Assembly (NCBI RefSeq): GCF_000466745.1
Contig: NZ_ANNI01000003.1
Location: 496,001-560,000 of the forward strand
DNA from: Campylobacter concisus ATCC 51562
GTDB lineage: Bacteria > Campylobacterota > Campylobacteria > Campylobacterales > Campylobacteraceae
DNA length: 64,000 nucleotides
Direction: 5' to 3'
Positions 27,685-37,146 of the stretch are shown piece by piece. The notes beneath the pieces were generated by a model. That model was not told the origin of the DNA. It worked only from the letters and a program-made list of their open reading frames with translations, and did not search any database. A program made the position numbers and the translations under genes. Position 1 is the stretch's first letter, and every line of letters starts with the position of its first letter.

Positions 27685-27700
27685 GGGGCGAAAACGCCCC
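27685..27700 (-). terminator. Terminator/attenuator between p19 and the DUF2318 gene
   Basis: Perfect hairpin GGGGCG-TTTT-CGCCCC on the minus strand is followed directly by TTTTT, 8 nt after the p19 stop. It lies inside the gene run and should lower expression of the downstream transporter genes. Confidence 0.75.
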
Positions 27701-27707
27701 AAAGTGA

Positions 27708-28229
27708 TTATTTAACAGGACCACCTGTCCATTGAAATTTATAAGTTGTTGTGAAAGGCTCAAACCATTTACCAACACCAGTCTCTTTGTCAGCGTGGCG
27801 ACCAAAGCCTTGTTTCTCTGGATTGTCGATGTGGAATTTAAGCTCATAGTTACCAACACCTGTATCCATTTTTACGTTAGCACCGTAGTGTGGGCCATCG
27901 CTTGCAACCATAGGCATAAATGTACCTTTTTTAGTTTTACCATTATCAAGGTTTTTTAGCTCATAGTTGATCTTTAGATATGGGATCCACTCGCCTTCGC
28001 CAAAGCCGTTTTTGTTGCCTTTTACAGCGTGGATGTCAGCTTCTAGGTGAAGATCAGCTAAGCTTGGAGCTAGATCAACGCCTTTTGGCTCCATGTCGAT
28101 TGGCTCAAGATAAACTGCAGCTATCTCCATGCCATTAGCCTCTACAGGCTCGCCGATTGGGTGCTCTCCAGCAAGTGCAAAACCAGCTGCTAAGCTTAAT
28201 GCTAGAGCTGAACTAAGAATTTTATTCAT
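27708..28229 (-). CDS. p19: P19 periplasmic iron/copper-binding protein
   Basis: P19 is a periplasmic homodimer that binds copper and iron and supplies iron to FTR1-type uptake. It has 173 residues with a signal peptide (1-20, FALA-GE). Metal-site residues known in C. jejuni P19 are visible as the ADLHLEADIH, MPMVASDGPHYG and FHIDNP segments. AAGGAGAGAAT precedes the ATG. It follows ftr1 by 20 nt. Confidence 0.96.
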   Translation of the reverse strand: MNKILSSALALSLAAGFALAGEHPIGEPVEANGMEIAAVYLEPIDMEPKGVDLAPSLADLHLEADIHAVKGNKNGFGEGEWIPYLKINYELKNLDNGKTKKGTFMPMVASDGPHYGANVKMDTGVGNYELKFHIDNPEKQGFGRHADKETGVGKWFEPFTTTYKFQWTGGPVK

Positions 28230-28249
28230 ATTCTCTCCTTTAAATAAAA

Positions 28250-30193
28250 TTAATTTTTATTTTGTTTTGATTTCATGATAACGATGCCTATAATTAGGGC
28301 AAGCACCATAATGATTTGAGGTACTAAGCTCTCGTAATATGGCATAAGTCCTAGCCAGTCTCTCATCCAGTCAGGAAAGCTAAGTCCTTTTATGATAGTT
28401 GGGATGAAAATTTTGCCCTCAACTAGCTCGCCAACGCCCTTACCAACAAAGACGATCGACATATAAAAGATGATCGCTGATGTAAATATAAAAAATGGTT
28501 TAATAGGAATTTTAACAGCGAAAATTTTAAATAAGAAATAGACTATTAAAAGAACGATAAGGCCTACGACAAAGCCAGCTGCGATCATTGAGTAGCCAGC
28601 TGAGTCTTTTGCATCAAAGATAAGTGCTTGATAAAATAGCACTGTCTCAGCGCCCTCTCTAAATACCGCTAAAAATACAGTCCACCAAAGCGCTGTGCTT
28701 GAGCCACTTGAGATAGACTCAGATACGTGTGATTTGATGTAGTCGTTCCATTTTTTAGCGCCAGCATTTGAAAGAAGCCAGAAGCCAACGTAAAATAGAA
28801 GTCCCACTGCAACAAGCATCGTGATGCCTTCCATAAGCTCTCTTTTTTGACCTGCTGCCTCGCCAAAGATGATGTTCATTATCCAAGCCATAACAAAGCT
28901 TAAGATGACAGCCACGCCAACTGAGCTATATACGACCTTGCCCATAGCTTTTGCATTGCCAGTTTTTACAAGATATGCAACAACGGCTGCAACTATGATA
29001 AGAGCTTCAAAGCCCTCTCTTAAGATGATAGTTAGCGCCCAGATAAATAGCGTCCAAGGTGAGCTTGAACCGCTAGTTTTCTCAAGTGCGGCTGCTAGCT
29101 GAGATGACATCTTGCTTGCACTCTCTTCAAGTGTTTTTTCGTCTGCGCCTGATTTCATAAGGGCTACAAGGTTACCAAATGTAGCTTCGATAGCTGTTTT
29201 TAAATTTACATCTATCGCGCCTACTTTGTTCTCCATGCCGCTACCTTCAAACTCATCAAAATAGATATCTTGGATATCGCCCATAGCTTTAGCGCTATTG
29301 CCACCTTTGTAAAGCGCGATGGCTGCTTGAATTTTGTCATTTATGTTTTTAACAGTTTGAGTGTAGTCTGTGCCGCTATCTTCACTGCTATCGCTAGATG
29401 CTGCGCTACTCATATCAACTTTTGCTAGCTTTACTGTTTCAGCTGGAAGTTTAGCGATAGCGTCATACGCTAGCTTTTTGATCTCTTCTAGCTTTGTTTT
29501 AAAATCATCTTTTGTTATGCCATTTGCGATGCCGCTTATTGCTTCACCCATCTTTCTTTGGATGTCAGCATCTATGCTTTTGCCATTTTCTATATATTGG
29601 CGAACGGCGATTTCAAGTTGAGTGTTTCTATAATCATTAAATTTAGCATCTTGGATAGAATTTTTAGCATCATCTTGTTTGTCGCCCTCGTAGCTTGCTA
29701 TAGCTTTATCAAGAGTTGCTGATAAATTTTCAAATGCCACCTTCCACTCAGGGATAAATTTAGAAGTGTCATAGCCACTTGCAGCAGCTTGTGCTGGAGT
29801 GTCTGAGTACTCACCAACAAGCTTATGTCCATTTAAAATAACTGGCAAAACTTCAGCGATTTCGCTATTTATCTGATCTATTCTTTTTTGCACATCATCT
29901 GGTGCTTCGCCAGCTTTTATCGCCTTTCTGATCTCGCCAAACTGCTTCTCCATAGAGTAAGCTTTTTTCTGACCTAAATTTATTCTGATGCCAGCTTCGA
30001 CATCTTCAAACAGACCAAAATAAGCATTTTGAGTATCGCTAACTGCTTGCTCGACGTTGCCAGCTCTGTACTCTGTTATTACTTTTTGTAATGACTCTTT
30101 TATCTGAGCTGCGACTTGTGCGTAGTCGTCATTTTTTGCCACAAGCCAGATAGGCAGTAGCATGATAAGCATAAATTTAAAAAATTTATTCAT
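28250..30193 (-). CDS. ftr1: FTR1-family iron permease with periplasmic N-terminal domain
   Basis: This 647-residue protein has a signal sequence (~1-19), a long helical periplasmic domain with two similar halves (IKESLQKVITEYRAGNVEQA and INDKIQAAIALYKGGNSAKA), then seven helices. The permease has the two acidic motifs of the family, LREGFEALIIV (~393) and FREGAETVLF (~513), which carry iron across the inner membrane. It is the Cj1658 counterpart and the first gene of the locus, with a Fur-box-like site upstream. Confidence 0.95.
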   Translation of the reverse strand: MNKFFKFMLIMLLPIWLVAKNDDYAQVAAQIKESLQKVITEYRAGNVEQAVSDTQNAYFGLFEDVEAGIRINLGQKKAYSMEKQFGEIRKAIKAGEAPDDVQKRIDQINSEIAEVLPVILNGHKLVGEYSDTPAQAAASGYDTSKFIPEWKVAFENLSATLDKAIASYEGDKQDDAKNSIQDAKFNDYRNTQLEIAVRQYIENGKSIDADIQRKMGEAISGIANGITKDDFKTKLEEIKKLAYDAIAKLPAETVKLAKVDMSSAASSDSSEDSGTDYTQTVKNINDKIQAAIALYKGGNSAKAMGDIQDIYFDEFEGSGMENKVGAIDVNLKTAIEATFGNLVALMKSGADEKTLEESASKMSSQLAAALEKTSGSSSPWTLFIWALTIILREGFEALIIVAAVVAYLVKTGNAKAMGKVVYSSVGVAVILSFVMAWIMNIIFGEAAGQKRELMEGITMLVAVGLLFYVGFWLLSNAGAKKWNDYIKSHVSESISSGSSTALWWTVFLAVFREGAETVLFYQALIFDAKDSAGYSMIAAGFVVGLIVLLIVYFLFKIFAVKIPIKPFFIFTSAIIFYMSIVFVGKGVGELVEGKIFIPTIIKGLSFPDWMRDWLGLMPYYESLVPQIIMVLALIIGIVIMKSKQNKN

Positions 30194-30253
30194 TAATTAA
30201 ACCACCTGTGAGATTATTTTAAAGCGAGATATTACCAAGACTTTACTTTGATT

Positions 30254-30273
30254 AAAATAAAAACGATTATCAT
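30254..30273 (-). promoter_or_regulatory. Fur box upstream of ftr1
   Basis: On the minus strand the sequence reads ATGATAATCGTTTTTATTTT, close to the GATAAT repeat pattern of Fur operators. It lies about 60 nt upstream of the ftr1 start, in the 270-bp gap that also holds the fdhB terminator. Confidence 0.55.
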
Positions 30274-30437
30274 AAAATAGAGCAAATTGAGATAATAAAG
30301 AGAAATTTGTCTTCAAATAGCCAATTTTAAATGGTTTTAGAAATTTCTAATGTAAATTTAAAAATTTATCTTTTGAATATAAAAATAGTAGTTTTATAAA
30401 ATAATGAAAAGGTTTTAAGTTTAAAATTTAGAATTTA

Positions 30438-30459
30438 AAGGAGAGCAAATGCTCTCCTT
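30438..30459 (-). terminator. Terminator after fdhB
   Basis: A perfect 10-bp stem (AAGGAGAGCA / TGCTCTCCTT) with a 2-nt centre begins 4 nt after the fdhB stop and is followed by TTTAAATT on the minus strand. It ends the fdh operon. Confidence 0.8.
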
Positions 30460-30463
30460 CTTG

Positions 30464-31024
30464 TTAGGCATTTAGCCCAGTGTTTCTTAGCATAACGCGT
30501 TTGCGATATACGTTTGATACTTCAGCTGCATCTCCAACTAAAAGTGCATTTGTAGCACAAACAGCCGCACACATAGGCACTTTTCCTTCGGCCATTCTAT
30601 TTTGACCGTAAAGCTCTCTCTCCTCGTGTGAGTTTGTTGGCTCTGGACCGCCTGCACACATTGTACATTTATCCATAACGCCCTTTACACCAAATGCTCC
30701 ATCTTTAGGGAACTGTGGTGCACCAAACGGACAAGCATATAAGCAGTAACCACAGCCTATGCATATATTTTTATCATGAAGCACGATGCCATCAGCTCTA
30801 ATGTAGAAACAATCGACCGGGCAAACTTGCTCACAAGGTGCATCAGTACAGTGTTGGCATGCAATAGTAGTTGAAACCTCTTTACCTTCAATGCCATCGT
30901 GAAGCGTAATGACCTTTCTTCTATAAATTCCTACTGGAAGTTCATGAGCAGAAGAGCAAGCAACTTGGCAACCATAACAACTAATACATCTATCAGTATC
31001 TACAAAAAATTTCATTCTTGCCAT
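30464..31024 (-). CDS. fdhB: Formate dehydrogenase Fe-S subunit
   Basis: This 186-residue electron-transfer subunit takes electrons from FdhA. Four [4Fe-4S] sites are visible: CISCYGCQVAC (13-23), CQHCTDAPCEQVCP (~56), CIGCGYCLYACP (~87), and CTMC with CAAVCATNA. It starts 11 nt after fdhA. In C. jejuni fdhC (cytochrome b) and fdhD follow; here a terminator follows instead. Confidence 0.95.
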   Translation of the reverse strand: MARMKFFVDTDRCISCYGCQVACSSAHELPVGIYRRKVITLHDGIEGKEVSTTIACQHCTDAPCEQVCPVDCFYIRADGIVLHDKNICIGCGYCLYACPFGAPQFPKDGAFGVKGVMDKCTMCAGGPEPTNSHEERELYGQNRMAEGKVPMCAAVCATNALLVGDAAEVSNVYRKRVMLRNTGLNA

Positions 31025-31035
31025 TTTATTCCTCC

Positions 31036-34011
31036 TTACTCTTTACCCATGGCGTCTCTCTCGCCATATTCATGGAAAAACGATGTTTTAAATGTATTTT
31101 CCTCAGCTTTTTCTATACGGCAAAGACCTGCGTTAAACTCTGAAATTTGAGTAACTGGGTCAAATCCGTAGTTAGTAACTGTGTTAAAGCTCTCACCGAT
31201 AACATAAGGCTTAGTACCCTCTGGATAGCGAGCTGAAAGATCAACGCCTTGCATAATACCAGCGAAGTTGTATGGCATACAAATTCTATCTGGAGTTACC
31301 ATCTGGCTGTGATAGCATCTTACTTTGATCTTTGTGCCTTGTGGACTATGGATCCACATCATATCGCGGTCTTTTATGCCGTATTTTAAAGCTAGCTCTG
31401 GATTAACATTAGCAAACATTTCTGGCGTAATAGCTGATAGATATTTACTAGTTCTTTCGATCATACCAGCACCACTTAGGTTTACGACGCGTTGCGTACT
31501 AAATACGATAGGGAATTCTTTCGACCAATCTTTTGCTTGTTGCTCTGACTTAAACTTAGTAGAAACACGGAAATTTCTAGCTTGATCATCAAATGTCGGA
31601 TACTTTTGAACAAGATCCCAGCGTGGTGAGTGAACAGGCTCTCTATGTTTTGGAATAGGATCGAGGAATTCCCAAACGATAGCTCTTGCCCTTGCATTAC
31701 CATAAGGAACAACACCTTTTTCGCGGCATTTTTCAAAGATAATACCACTATAATCCATGCTCCAGCTTGGTCCCATCTTAGCTTTCTCTTCTTCAGTTAG
31801 AGTTATACCTAAGACTTTTTCTATATTATCTTTTGTAATTTGCGGATAGCCACCTTTTATAGCTGAGCCAACAAGTGTTGTCTCTTCGCTAGCTAGCTGA
31901 CTAACGCCATTATGCTCTAGACCAAAGCGATTTCTAAAGCCAGAGCCACCCTCTGCATAAGGTTTGCTCATATCATATAGTATTGGTGTTCCAGGGTGTT
32001 TTTCATCCCATGCTGGCCATGGTTTACCGTAATATTCGCCTTTGACTTCACCGCCAATACCTATTAGCGTATCTGGGTCAAATTTATCCCAGTTTGCTTG
32101 ATGGCGTCTAAACATCTCGGCTGTTCTACCACCATAACCTATAGAATTTCCAACTCTTGCTATCTCATTTGTCGCATCATCAGGCCATACAAAGTCATCT
32201 TTTACTTGTTTTATTTCATGATCTACGATACCCATTTTCATGCCTCTTACGTATTCATCGTAAAAGCCAAATTTCTTAGCAAACAAGAACATTACTTCGT
32301 GATCACCCTTGCTCTCATAAAGTGGATCAACAACTTTTGTTCTCCATTGACCTGAGCGGTTTGTTGCACTTAAGTGACCTTCATTTTCAAATGCGGTTGC
32401 TACTGGTAAGATATAAACGCCATCTTTTCTGTCTGAAAGGATAGAAATTTCATTCACAAATGGCTCAGCTACAACGATCATATCCAGTTTTGAAGCTGCT
32501 TCTTGAATTTTAGCTAGGTGCGCCATAGACGTTAGACCAGTTCCTTGAACCCAAAGAACTCTTAATGCGCCACTACTAAATGTATTCTCCTCTTTCAAGA
32601 CGCCTTGCCACCATTTTGAAAGTGACCAGCCTTTTTCGTTTCTCCAGTTTCTATCTTCTGGATGTTTAGGATCGTGGTAATAATACTCTTCAAAGACTGT
32701 GTTTTTAACAGGAGTACCGCCTTGCTTTGGCTCTTTTGTTGAGACTGCAAAGCGTTTAATAAATTCGTCATAATCAACGCCCCAGCCTTTGCAGTAATAT
32801 TTCCATGCTGCATCAGTTAAGCCATAATACATTGGCAAGCTATCTGAAAGGTTACACATATCAGTTGAGCCTTGAACATTGTCGTGACCACGAATGATAT
32901 TACAGCCACCACCTGCTTTACCCATATTTCCTAGAATTAGTTGAAGGATAGGTAAAATTCTTGTATTTGATGTACCAACTGAGTGTTGAGTGATGCCAAG
33001 TGCCCAAACAACAGTACCCGGTTTTGTATGAGCTAGGATATCTGCAGCTTTTAGTAGCTTATCAACTGGTACTCCAGTAACATCAGATGTAACCTCTGGT
33101 GTCCAGTGCTCAGCCTCTTTTCTTATCTCATCAATACCGTAAGTTCTATTTTCTATAAATTCTTTATCTTCCCAGCCATTTTTAAGAATGATATGAATAA
33201 GACCATAAACAAGTGCAATATCAGTTCCTGATCTTTGTCTCAAATAAAGATCAGCATGTGCGGCTGTCTTTGTAAAGTTTGGATCAGCTACAATTACTTT
33301 TGCATTGTTTCTATCTTTTGCTTGTAAAGTGTGCTTCATGCCACCAACTGGGTTTGCCACAGCTGGGTTTGCTCCAATGATAAATATACATTTTGAGTTT
33401 GCAGCCATATCTCCAAAGTGGTTTGTCATCGCGCCATAACCCCAAGTATTCGCCACACCGGCGACTGTTGCGCTATGTCAAATTCTTGCTACGTGATCGT
33501 TACTGTTTGTACCCCAAAATGCACAAAATTTTCTAAAGTAATATGCTTGCTCGTTGTTAAATTTCGCAGATCCTAAGAAAACAACGCTATCAGGACCATC
33601 TTCTTTGCGGATCTGAAGCATCTTATCGCCGATCTCATTTACAGCTTGATCCCATGAAATTCTTTGCCATTTACCATCAACTTTTTTCATAGGATATTTG
33701 ATGCGTTGTTTACTGTGTGTAAGATCGATCTGATCGATACCTTTTGAGCAGTGTGAGCCTTGAGATATCGGATGATGCATCGCCATATCTTGACGAACCC
33801 AAACACCATCTTTTACCTCAGCCTCGATACCACAGCCTGCTGAGCAAATAGAACAAATCGTTCTAACCTTTTTTGAGCCAGGGAAAGGATTTTTTATCTC
33901 CTCATCACTTGCTTTTCTTATCGTTTCATTTTCTCCAAAAGCCATTGTGCTTCCAGCACCAAGTGCGGCTAGCTTTAAAAATGAACGTCTTCCTATACGT
34001 GCATCACTCAT
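31036..34011 (-). CDS. fdhA: Formate dehydrogenase catalytic subunit, selenocysteine-containing
   Basis: FdhA oxidises formate to CO2 in the periplasm using a molybdenum or tungsten bis-MGD cofactor. The gene encodes 991 residues with an in-frame TGA at 33478-33480 (codon 178) read as selenocysteine in DHVARI-U-HSATVAG. The residues on both sides match Sec-type FDHs, and a SECIS-like hairpin starts 13 nt downstream. The Tat signal is GRRSFLK (8-14) and an N-terminal [4Fe-4S] site is CSICSAGC (~54-61). NTWGYGAMTNHFGD follows Sec. The start is ATG with AGGGAGAAAACC upstream. A reader unaware of Sec would see two genes split at 33478. Confidence 0.97.
33450..33464 (-). promoter_or_regulatory. 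SECIS hairpin of fdhA
   Basis: Stem TCGCC / GGCGA with loop GGTGT begins 13 nt after the UGA. The position and the GG-U apical loop fit the bacterial SECIS element bound by SelB. Confidence 0.75.
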
Positions 34012-34022
34012 GGTTTTCTCCC

Positions 34023-34229
34023 TTAGTAAGCGATTTTATAGTAGGTTTCCCAGTTCTTGCTTTTTTTATAAAGCACCTCTTTTTTGTTTGACTTGCCAAC
34101 GACGACACCATTGTCATCAGGAGCTAAGTCGTCACTAGTCACTTTTGCTACGGCTGAGACTGCGAGTACACCGCCGGCAGCACCGACTTTTAGAGATTTT
34201 TTTAGAAAATCTCTTCTTGATCCTTGCAT
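34023..34229 (-). CDS. Small Tat-signal protein of the formate dehydrogenase operon
   Basis: This 68-residue protein has a twin-arginine motif SRRDFLKKS (4-12) and a hydrophobic stretch (AGGVLAVSAVA), then a short polar tail of about 35 residues. It lies 11 nt upstream of fdhA. Short Tat proteins of this kind accompany fdhA in other epsilonproteobacteria. A role in FDH assembly or membrane attachment is inferred; the function is not known. Confidence 0.8.
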   Translation of the reverse strand: MQGSRRDFLKKSLKVGAAGGVLAVSAVAKVTSDDLAPDDNGVVVGKSNKKEVLYKKSKNWETYYKIAY

Positions 34230-34531
34230 TTTTTCTCCTTAGCTCTCAAACTTAAAAATTTGAGAATTTGGTTTGATTGGTCTTCACAATTTGCAACTTT
34301 AGAAATTCTAAAATATTGCAAGGCCTATTTCAGGGCTTTTTATAGCCTAGATTTAAACTCGGTAAATTTAGCATAATTGCAAGATAATCAAAGTAAATAT
34401 AAAGCTTTAATTAAATATGTTAAGTTATTGTTAAAAATATAAGAAAATATATTTAATATTTTAACTTTTATGAATTTTGAGAAAAAGGCTAATTTAAAGT
34501 ATAAATTCTAGGGAGAGCTCCCTAGAAAAGA
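34230..34531. other. Upstream region of the fdh operon
   Basis: This noncoding stretch of 302 bases holds the fdh leader on the minus strand and the terminator at 34506-34527. The leader contains a short inverted repeat, CTCAAA/TTTGAG at 34245-34264. I could not fix a promoter: TATGCT near 34370 is a weak -10 candidate. No small gene is evident. Confidence 0.4.
34506..34527 (-). terminator. Terminator after the DsbC-like gene
   Basis: Perfect 10-bp palindrome TTCTAGGGAG / CTCCCTAGAA lies 5 nt after the stop of the DsbC-like gene, with a TTTATACTTT tract on its downstream side. Confidence 0.75.
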
Positions 34532-35272
34532 TTATTTTAGATCGCTTTTGTTTATGATAAATGGTACTGATCTAACGCCAGCTGAGAAATATTTTTTACG
34601 TAAAGTATCGATCTTGTCGCTCTCTTCTTTACTAACATTTTTTTCATCTACGTTATAATCTTCAGAAAAATACTTTCTTAAAATTTTAACCTTATCACTA
34701 TCGCTTTTTGCATTTTTTATATCTTTATAGATCAAAGCACTTTTTTGCAAAGACGATAGTTCATGCACTGGAGTTAAGATGATTTCAACGTTATTGTCTT
34801 TTAATGTCGTTTCAATCTTTGCTAGCTCGGCTCTACAATATGGGCATTCAGGATCTGAAAACATGATAAGAGTTGGCTTTTTGCTATCATTGCCAAGAGT
34901 TACAACATTTGCCTTGTCTTCATTTTTATAAATTTTAGCTAGTGATTTTACTAAATCAAGTGCTGCTTTTTCTGCGATAACCTTTTTTTCTTCAGCTAAA
35001 TAAGACTTCTGCTCCTTTAAATTTACAACATCAGGAAACATAAGATCGCCCTTAACAAAAGTCACATCTTCTTGAGACATATCACCTTTGCTAAATTTTA
35101 AGCTTACTTTTTCTATATCATCTAAAATTTTAGTGCGTTCTACGACTTTTACATTAACACCATCAATATTTTGATTTTTAAAAACTTCTGAGTAAAAATC
35201 TTCTATTTGCTTATCGCTTGCTGCCATTAGGCTAGTTGCCGCTAATATTGAGGCCAAAACCACTTTTTTCAT
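34532..35272 (-). CDS. DsbC-like periplasmic thiol:disulfide protein
   Basis: The 246-residue protein has a signal peptide (1-18), an N-terminal region of about 110 residues, then a thioredoxin fold. The redox site is ECPYC (Cys143, Cys146) with the cis-proline loop VRSVPFI near the end. The layout recalls DsbC/DsbG-type isomerases. In C. jejuni the equivalent gene (Cj1380) also neighbours selB. A link with FDH or selenoprotein folding is possible but unproven. Confidence 0.85.
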   Translation of the reverse strand: MKKVVLASILAATSLMAASDKQIEDFYSEVFKNQNIDGVNVKVVERTKILDDIEKVSLKFSKGDMSQEDVTFVKGDLMFPDVVNLKEQKSYLAEEKKVIAEKAALDLVKSLAKIYKNEDKANVVTLGNDSKKPTLIMFSDPECPYCRAELAKIETTLKDNNVEIILTPVHELSSLQKSALIYKDIKNAKSDSDKVKILRKYFSEDYNVDEKNVSKEESDKIDTLRKKYFSAGVRSVPFIINKSDLK

Positions 35273-35325
35273 TTTTTTCCTTTTTAAAAATTTGGCGGAT
35301 TATATTTGCTTTTTGTAAATGAATA

Positions 35326-37146
35326 CTAACCGCGAAAGACTCTATCATTTCCTTGCTTCATTATGTCACTCTCAAGATCAAGTTGCTCAAGATAAGCTAT
35401 TACATATTTTCTGCTTAAATTTAGTGCATCCTTAGCATTTGTGACATTTACAAAGCCTTGATTTTTGATGATCTCTCTTAGCTTATCAAGTGCCATTTTT
35501 AGCGAATTTCTAGTGATAAAAAGATTATGCTCCAGCCTTACAACTCTGCCCATTGCAGTTAGTTTTTTAAGGGCATTATCGCCACTTAGTCTATCTATTT
35601 CCAGCTCATCATATATATTATAAGGTGCCGTTGGAGCTAGCTTTCCGCTTTCTAAAATTTCATAAATTTTCTCTTCAAGCCTTACTTTTAGTTTGCTTAT
35701 ATCAACGCCCTTTTTTGTATAGACGCCATCATTTTTAGAGATTAAGTTTATACTTTCAAGCTCATCAAGTGCTTTTTGAGCCAAATTTTGACTAGCCCAA
35801 GCAAGCTTTAAGCTTATACTTTGAGCTGAGAAAACGGCAAATTCATTTTTTTCTATCATAAATTTAACCACAGACTTTATCCGCTCAACCGCGCTTAGAT
35901 CGTAGATATTTAAAGCCTTTTCATCAACAAAAACGTTTGAGACTTTTTTAGCCACATTTACTGCCTCTTCGTGACTTAGTCCAAACCTTTGATAAGAAGA
36001 GATAATGCCAAAGCCATTTTTGTGGGCTTCTTTAAGTATAGAAAATGCCCCAATGAAATCATGCTTTAAAAGTGCAGCCAAAAAGAGAATTTTGCCAGCT
36101 TTTTTTAGTGGCTCAAGCACAGGATTTAGCACTCTGCCACCTCCTATCACACGAGCGTCTGAGATAAGCACAAAGGCCTCATCAAATTTCAAAAACATAT
36201 CGCTTTGAAATTTAAAGGTAACAAAGTAGCTATCATCTTTTTGGCTAAGGATTAGCACCTTTGCAGGGACGTTTTTAGCGCCCACGCAAAAGGTTACGCT
36301 TTGCGAGTGAATGAGATTTTTAGCAGTTACGACCGCGTCAACCTCTCTAAATCCCCTAAAATAGCCTTTTTTACTAAGTAACTGCCCTTTTTTTAACTCA
36401 TTAAGCTCAATGCCAGTTAGATTAAGCGCCACGCGGCTGCTAACCCCTGCGCTATCAACGAATTTATCGTGGCTTTGCACGCTTCTTACTAGCACCTCTT
36501 TACCAGCGTCATAGTTAAAAAGTTTCTCATTTTTACTAACGCTTCCCTCTATAACGGTGCCAGTCACGACATTTCCGATACCTTTTAGGCTAAAGACCCT
36601 ATCGATGTAGTATCTAAAAACGCCCTCCTCATCGCGCTTTTTAGCTCTTAGCGTAAAGAGGTAGTTTCTAAGCTCGTCGATACTTGCCTTATCCTTTATA
36701 CTAACGGCAAAAATTTCTAAAATTTGCAGGTTTTTAAATTTAGAAATTTCATCTCTTATCTCTTTTTTTCTTAAATTTATAGTCGCTTCATCTACGAGGT
36801 CACACTTAGTAAGTGCCACGATCAAAGACTTCACACCAAGAAGATTTAAAATTTCAAGGTGCTCCAAGCTTTGAGGCATAAGGCCGTCATTTGCTGCCAC
36901 TACAAATAAACACGCGTCAAAGCCATACGCGCCACTTATCATCGTTTTTATGAGATTTTCATGCCCAGGCACGTCGATAAACGCGATATTCTCATCATTT
37001 TTGCTTAAATTTGAAAAGCTTAGATCGATCGTTATGCCACGCTTTTTTTCCTCTTCAAGATTGTCCCCCTCAAAGCCGTTTAGCTCCTTTATAAGCGCGG
37101 TTTTTCCGTGGTCGATATGCCCTGCTGTTCCTATTATTAGACTCAT
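35326..37146 (-). CDS. selB: Selenocysteine-specific elongation factor SelB
   Basis: SelB brings Sec-tRNA to UGA codons that carry a SECIS hairpin. It has 606 residues. The N-terminal GTPase has GTAGHIDHGKTALI (6-19), the RGITIDLSF switch, DVPGHE and TKCD. The C-terminal half contains winged-helix domains that bind SECIS RNA. It overlaps selA by 4 nt. It serves fdhA and selD in this window. Confidence 0.96.
   Translation of the reverse strand: MSLIIGTAGHIDHGKTALIKELNGFEGDNLEEEKKRGITIDLSFSNLSKNDENIAFIDVPGHENLIKTMISGAYGFDACLFVVAANDGLMPQSLEHLEILNLLGVKSLIVALTKCDLVDEATINLRKKEIRDEISKFKNLQILEIFAVSIKDKASIDELRNYLFTLRAKKRDEEGVFRYYIDRVFSLKGIGNVVTGTVIEGSVSKNEKLFNYDAGKEVLVRSVQSHDKFVDSAGVSSRVALNLTGIELNELKKGQLLSKKGYFRGFREVDAVVTAKNLIHSQSVTFCVGAKNVPAKVLILSQKDDSYFVTFKFQSDMFLKFDEAFVLISDARVIGGGRVLNPVLEPLKKAGKILFLAALLKHDFIGAFSILKEAHKNGFGIISSYQRFGLSHEEAVNVAKKVSNVFVDEKALNIYDLSAVERIKSVVKFMIEKNEFAVFSAQSISLKLAWASQNLAQKALDELESINLISKNDGVYTKKGVDISKLKVRLEEKIYEILESGKLAPTAPYNIYDELEIDRLSGDNALKKLTAMGRVVRLEHNLFITRNSLKMALDKLREIIKNQGFVNVTNAKDALNLSRKYVIAYLEQLDLESDIMKQGNDRVFRG

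Noticed and set aside
27681..27700. GGGG/CCCC runs as a possible homopolymer phase-variation tract
   Set aside because: The runs are the two arms of a terminator hairpin and are only four bases long.
31036..33456. Separate 806-residue gene for the C-terminal part of formate dehydrogenase
   Set aside because: The stop between the two frames is a TGA in the conserved Sec position with a SECIS hairpin, so it is one selenoprotein gene.
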